The notes under the pieces: model-generated
The model's input: the letters and a program-made list of their open reading frames with translations, nothing else
What the model was told of the DNA's origin: nothing
The model's database searches: none
Assembly: GCF_040807025.1 (NCBI RefSeq)
Contig: NC_090982.1
Coordinates: forward strand, 77,293,931 to 77,357,930
Source of the DNA: Struthio camelus
Taxonomy: Eukaryota > Chordata > Aves > Struthioniformes > Struthionidae
Reading direction: 5' to 3'
Length of the DNA stretch: 64,000 bases
Part shown: one piece after another, positions 59,850 to 64,000 of the stretch
How positions within the stretch are numbered: position 1 is the first letter of the stretch
Layout of the letters: each line of letters begins with the position of its first letter
Position numbers and translations under genes: made by a program

Positions 59850-60344
59850 TCAGTCCCAAGAAGAAGATGGAGCACATCCTCCTGGGTGCCCAGTCCAGGC
59901 ACAGGGAGGACACTGGTAGCTGGGGAGAGCCAAGAGGGATTTATCAAGGGCAAGTGGTACCTACCCAACCTGCCTGCCTGCTGCCATGCAAGGACTGGGT
60001 CAGGGACAAGAGGAGAGCCATGGGATTCCTTTATTCTTATCACTGCAAGGCTTTGGATGTGGTCCCTGCAGTACCCTCACTGGCAGACTGAGGAGACCTG
60101 TCCAGGAGAAGAGGATAATAAGGTAGGTGGAAACAGGGCTGGGTGGGAGGACTGCATGGGTTGTCATCAGTGGTACCCAGTCCATCTGGTGATCAGTCAC
60201 TTGTGACATCCCTCTGGAGTTGATCCTGGGGCCCATACTCCTTAAAACCCTCATTGGTGCCCTGGATGCAGGATGGGGAAGGCCCTCAGCAAGCTGACGA
60301 GTGACATCAAGTTGGGGGAGTGGTGGGTACACTGGAGGGCAGGG
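59850..60344 (+). mobile_element. degraded CR1-type reverse-transcriptase fragment
   Basis: A much older copy, recognised from words in the right order: [47 protein letters not shown] and [12 protein letters not shown], corresponding to the FxKG, DxxKAFDxVPH, GSVLGPILFNIFINDLD and [11 protein letters not shown] blocks of CR1. Multiple breaks. It is directly fused to the younger CR1 sequence at 60345. Confidence 0.6.
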
Positions 60345-61617
60345 CTGCCGTTAGTGGACTCACCAAAGGGGAAATCATGCTTGACCAATCTGCTAGCCTT
60401 CTCTGATGGAATGACTGGCTGGGTAGATGAGGGGAGAGCAGTGGATGTTGTCTACCTTGACTACTGCAAGGTTTTTGACACTGTCTCCCAGCACATCCTC
60501 ACAGGCAAGCTCAGACAGTGCAGGCTGGATGAGTGGACGGTGAGGTGGATTGAGAACTGGCTAAATGGCCGAGCTCAGAGGGTTGTGGTGAATGGTGCAC
60601 AGTCTAGTTGGAGGCCTGTAGCAAGCAGTGTCCCCCAGGGGTCAGTACTGGCTCTAGTCTTGTTCAACGTATTCATCCATGACCTGGAGGAAGGGACAGA
60701 GTGCACCCTCAGCAAGTTTGCTGATGATACTAAACTGGGAGGAGTGGCTGACACACCAGAAGGCTGTGCTGCCATTCAGAGGGACCTGGACAGGCTGGAG
60801 AGCTGGGCAGAGCGGGAAACCTCTGGAAGTTCAACAAAGGCAAGTGCAGGGTCCTGCACCTAGGGAGGCAGAACGCCATGCAGCAGTACAGGCTGGGGGC
60901 TGACCTGCTGGGAAGCAGCTCTACAGAGAAGGACCTGGGTGTCCTGGTGGACAACAGGTTAAGCATGAGCCAGCAGTGTGCCCTTGTGGCCAAGAAGGCC
61001 AATGGTATCCTGGGCTGCGTTAGGCAGAGTGTTGCCAGCAGGTCGAGGGAGGTGATCCTCCCCCTCTACTCAACCCTGGTGAGGCCCCGCCTGGAGTACT
61101 GTGTCCAATTCTGGGCTCCCCAGTACAAGAGAGACATGGCACTACTGGAGAGAGTCCAGCAGAGGGCTACAAAGATGATGAGGGGCCTGGAGCATCTCTC
61201 CTGTGAAGAAAGACTGCAAGAGCTGGCCTGTTCAGCCTGGAGAAGAGAAGGCTGAGAGGTGATCTCATCAACGTGTATAAGTATCTGAAGGGGGAGAGTG
61301 TCAAGAGGATGGGGCCAGTCTCTTCTCCGTGGTGCCCAGTGATAGGACAAGAGGCAATGGGCAGAAACTGAAGCACAGGCAGTTCTGCCTGAACATGAGG
61401 AAAAATTTCTTCACTGTGAGGGTGACAGAGCACTGGCAGAGGTTGCCCAGGGTGGCTATGGCATCTCCATCCTTGGAGATATTCGAAAGTCATCTGGACA
61501 CAACCCTGGGCAACATGCTCTAGAGGTCCCTGCTGGAGCAGGGAGGTTGGACTAGATGGTCTCCAGAGGTCCCTTTCAACCTAAATGATTCTGTGATTCT
61601 ATGATTCTGTGAGACTT
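60345..61617 (+). mobile_element. CR1 LINE 3' portion, inverted near-copy of 57690-58885
   Basis: Covers [27 protein letters not shown] and FADDTKLGG through to the CR1 tail ATTCTATGATTCTGTGA at about 61600-61617. The translated blocks match the minus-strand CR1 with only one or two differences, including the same frame break. However, the last about 75 bases of the two tails differ clearly. The copy lacks everything 5' of the DSPKGK block. Confidence 0.9.
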
Positions 61618-62741
61618 GCACTGACCTTACAGAGATGCTAGAGGGTGGCCTCACAATGCCATGGCCCTCCTCCACCAGTATCCTTGCATACCTATCCTGT
61701 CCCAGAAAATGCCTACATCAAGGTTAGCTAAGTGAGATGCCAAAGGGTCAGGGTGGACGAGGAGAGGCTGAGAGCAGAGGGACCGTGCAGTCTGAGGAAG
61801 GAAAGGTGAAAGGGGTCTTAATTCTGTTCGCAGTTGCCTGATGGGGGTTTGGAGAAACACCAGAGTTGGCGTCTTCTAGGAGAGGGATAAGTCAAGAGGC
61901 GGTGACAGATGTTGGAAAGTGGAACATTCTCATTAGATATGAAGAAAATATAGAGCAAGGCCCTGTGTGAGGATGGGGTGCTGGGAAAACTTCATTCTTG
62001 GAGGTCTCCAGGTCTTGATGTGTACAGCCCCAGAGCAACATGTTCCTGCATCACAACTGGCTCTGCTCTACCCGTTTCTCCCCGACCAAGTGATTTGAGT
62101 TTGTCCTTACCTGCTGGGCTCTGCAGATCTGCCGAGGGCTCAGCCCAGTGCCCCAACTTTGGGCCGTGCCACTCCAACCCTGCCATGGGCCCAGGGGATC
62201 GTGAGCACTTTCGGGGCTGTGGGAGGGGACAAGCAGGTGGTGCTGGGGCCAATGGGAGGCTGCTGGTTCCCATGGCCGTGCCTCACTGGTCCCATCTGGT
62301 GCAGCTCTGAGCAAACTTCTGCTTCTGCAGAAACCAGCCTCACTTCTCCTTTACACCCTAGAGAGACGGTGTGATCGCGGGGGAGCAAGAGCATCCCAGC
62401 AAAGCAGAGCTGGAGCCAGCGGGGCCCAGAGCACAGCCAGCTCCTGTCCACATGGCCCAGAGTGTGGTTTATGCTGACCTGAGGTTTGCCAAGGTGCCTG
62501 CGGGACGCAGCACGCCCTGCCAGGCACTGGAGGCAGGTGAGAGCCCCCGGGAGCCCCACAGCGGCCCGCCCCGGGCCCGGGCCCCACAGACTCACCCGCT
62601 CTCCCCTGCCTTCCTCCAACAGCCCTGTGCGAGGACGAGGCGGAGAGCCCCTACGAGAACATGCAGCCGGGGCAGGTGACCGTGGGACAGGACGGGCAGG
62701 GGGCCCGGCCCAGCCCAGGTGAGTGCCCAGCTCAGGGCCCG
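60345..62741. repeat. inverted repeat 2, right arm (CR1 plus 5' half of gene C)
   Basis: Reverse-complement partner of 56505-58885; the spacer between the arms is about 1.46 kb and made of CR1 material. The unlike stretch within this arm, about 61618-62038, has a LINE-like look but was not placed with confidence. Confidence 0.82.
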
Positions 62742-64000
62742 GGGCACCCTGGAGAGGCCCAGGCATGGGTAATGGGGCTGTATCAGGGAACTTCTGCTCA
62801 CATCCTTGAAGAGAAGAAACGCCCACACCTTGCCATGGGTGGCACACCTTGCCTTTACTCTGCCATTCTACTGCCCTGCTGCCTGCACTGGCTCTGGGGC
62901 AGGAGGGCTGGCGGCTGCGTGGGATTTCCAGTCTCACTGCTCTCTGCAGGGATGGTGGCAGTGGCAACAGGTGATGCTGGTGTCTGATTGTGTCTTGCAG
63001 GGCCCTGGCGCCGGCTGCGGTCCGTCCGTGCGGGGCTGCTAGCAGCCTGCCTGCTGCTGCTGGCCATTGCCATCGCCCTGGGGGGTTGTTGTGAGTAGGG
63101 GCTGCTCTGGGCACCGCTGGGGCTGTGGGGCGGCTGGGCAGTGGGAGGGAGAGGGAGGGAACTTTGCTGGGTCCCGTGGGTGAATAGCTGGGCAGACAGT
63201 TTCCCATTCAGGCTGCTCAGGGCTAGCACCAATGCCCAGTCTGCCCCAAGCTACCTTGTATCCCCTGCCCGTCACAGGCACCTCCCTTGCCTCCTGTTGC
63301 AAATCTTCCTTTTTACTGGTTCTCTTCCCTCCCATGCCAAATCCAGTCTTGCCTTGCTCTGCCTTATCTGTCTTCCAGCCTCATCTTTCCCCATCCCTGC
63401 CTTTCCCGGCCTTGCACCACTACATCCACCCTGCCCCTGCCCCTGTCATATGGTGTCCTACATGGTCCTGCTCCATCCTGTCTTGTCCTGCTTTCTGCTG
63501 CCTACCCCCTGACTGGACTCTTCCCTGCCTTGTCTTTCCCATCTTTCCCACCCTTCGTTCCCTTCCTTGTCTTGCCCTGCCTGACTCAGTCCTGCTGTGC
63601 CCATCCCAGCCGTGCCCACGCCGTACCCCGCACCGCGGGGCCAGTGCCGGCGTCCCCCTGCCCAGCTGTCCCGGCCCCGTCCCACAGCTCCTGCCCCCCG
63701 TCCCCAGACCTGCAGGTCACCCGCAGGCTGCAGGACGCCTCCCGGGCGCACGCGGCCGAGCGCGGCCGCCTCTCGCAGCAGGTGAGCGCGCGGGAGCAGA
63801 GCCTGGAGCAGGTGCAGCTGGAGCTGGCGCGGGCCAGAGCGGAGCTGCAGCGAGCGTGGCTGGAGGGCAACAGCAGCCGGCTGGAGCTGGGGAGCCTGGA
63901 CACTGAGCTGGAGCGCGTCATGGGGGCCCTGGGGAAGATGGAGAAGGAGCTGCAGGACGTGAAGGGGAAGCTCAATGCCAGCGAGAGCACTGTGAGCAGC
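62452..64000 (+). CDS. CD72: CD72-like C-type lectin receptor, copy C (cut by window end)
   Basis: Exons 62452-62536, 62623-62718 and 63001-63090 are complete; exon 4 begins at 63708 and runs past 64000. The visible part has VVYADL (Tyr7), SPYENM (Tyr39, the +3 residue Met instead of Val), a membrane helix with RRLRSVRAGLL, and the YLQVTRRLQ stalk. The stalk diverges from A and B after LELGS (LDTELERVMGALGKMEKEL). Introns 2 and 3 have different length and sequence from A and B, so C is the older relative over its 3' part. Exons 1-2 and the 5' flank are nearly identical to copy B. The lectin domain lies outside the window. Confidence 0.88.

Noticed and set aside
62371-62454. N-terminal extension of CD72-like genes B and C upstream of MAQSVVY
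   Set aside because: The extended frame begins with GTG, not ATG. The MAQSVVYADL start aligns with human CD72 and is kept in all three copies.

Overview
This window reads as nuclear DNA of a sauropsid, most likely a bird. The genes are vertebrate with short introns. The LINEs are CR1 elements, including the typical octamer-like 3' ends. The GC content is high, and one gene cluster encodes CD72-like C-type lectins next to TMEM8B and FAM221B, which are neighbours on human 9p13.3. Species and chromosome cannot be fixed from sequence alone.

Layout. 1-3382 (minus): 5' two-thirds of TAF1C, cut by the window start; the 5' flank to about 4.4 kb is a CpG-rich, extremely G-rich (plus strand) repeat tract. 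4726-6817 (minus): complete FAM221B, six exons. 11050-20731 (plus): complete 13-exon TMEM8B with a CRE/CCAAT/GC-box promoter and large minisatellites in introns 1 and 8. 20.7-35.7 kb: no convincing gene; it holds an RFX X-box cluster near 25.45 kb, an AT-rich island at 28-29.4 kb, and a CRE plus CCAAT promoter-like CpG segment at 33.25-33.45 kb followed by a C-rich minisatellite. 35773-36789 (plus): intronless GT31 beta-1,3-galactosyltransferase. 37754-41274 (minus): eight-exon Myb/SANT-domain gene, convergent with the transferase. 42434-46450 (plus): small stalkless ITIM-bearing C-type lectin.

48.5-64.0 kb is the most unusual part: three CD72-like genes in alternating orientation (48510-51103 plus, 53801-56792 minus, 62452-64000 plus and cut by the window end), arranged as two consecutive imperfect palindromes. 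Arms are nearly identical by eye even in introns and inside CR1 LINEs, but are interrupted by unrelated cassettes. One cassette covers exactly the part of the lectin domain (exon 6 to the 5' half of exon 7) expected to form the ligand face. This looks like an array in which inverted-repeat gene conversion homogenises the signalling half of the receptor while the lectin face diverges.

Functionally the region mixes housekeeping genes (TAF1C in RNA polymerase I initiation; TMEM8B as a CREST-type membrane protein) with leukocyte receptors whose cytoplasmic tyrosines match the ITIMs of CD72. Exon coordinates were built by hand from reading frame, GT/AG sites and family similarity; no transcript data were available.
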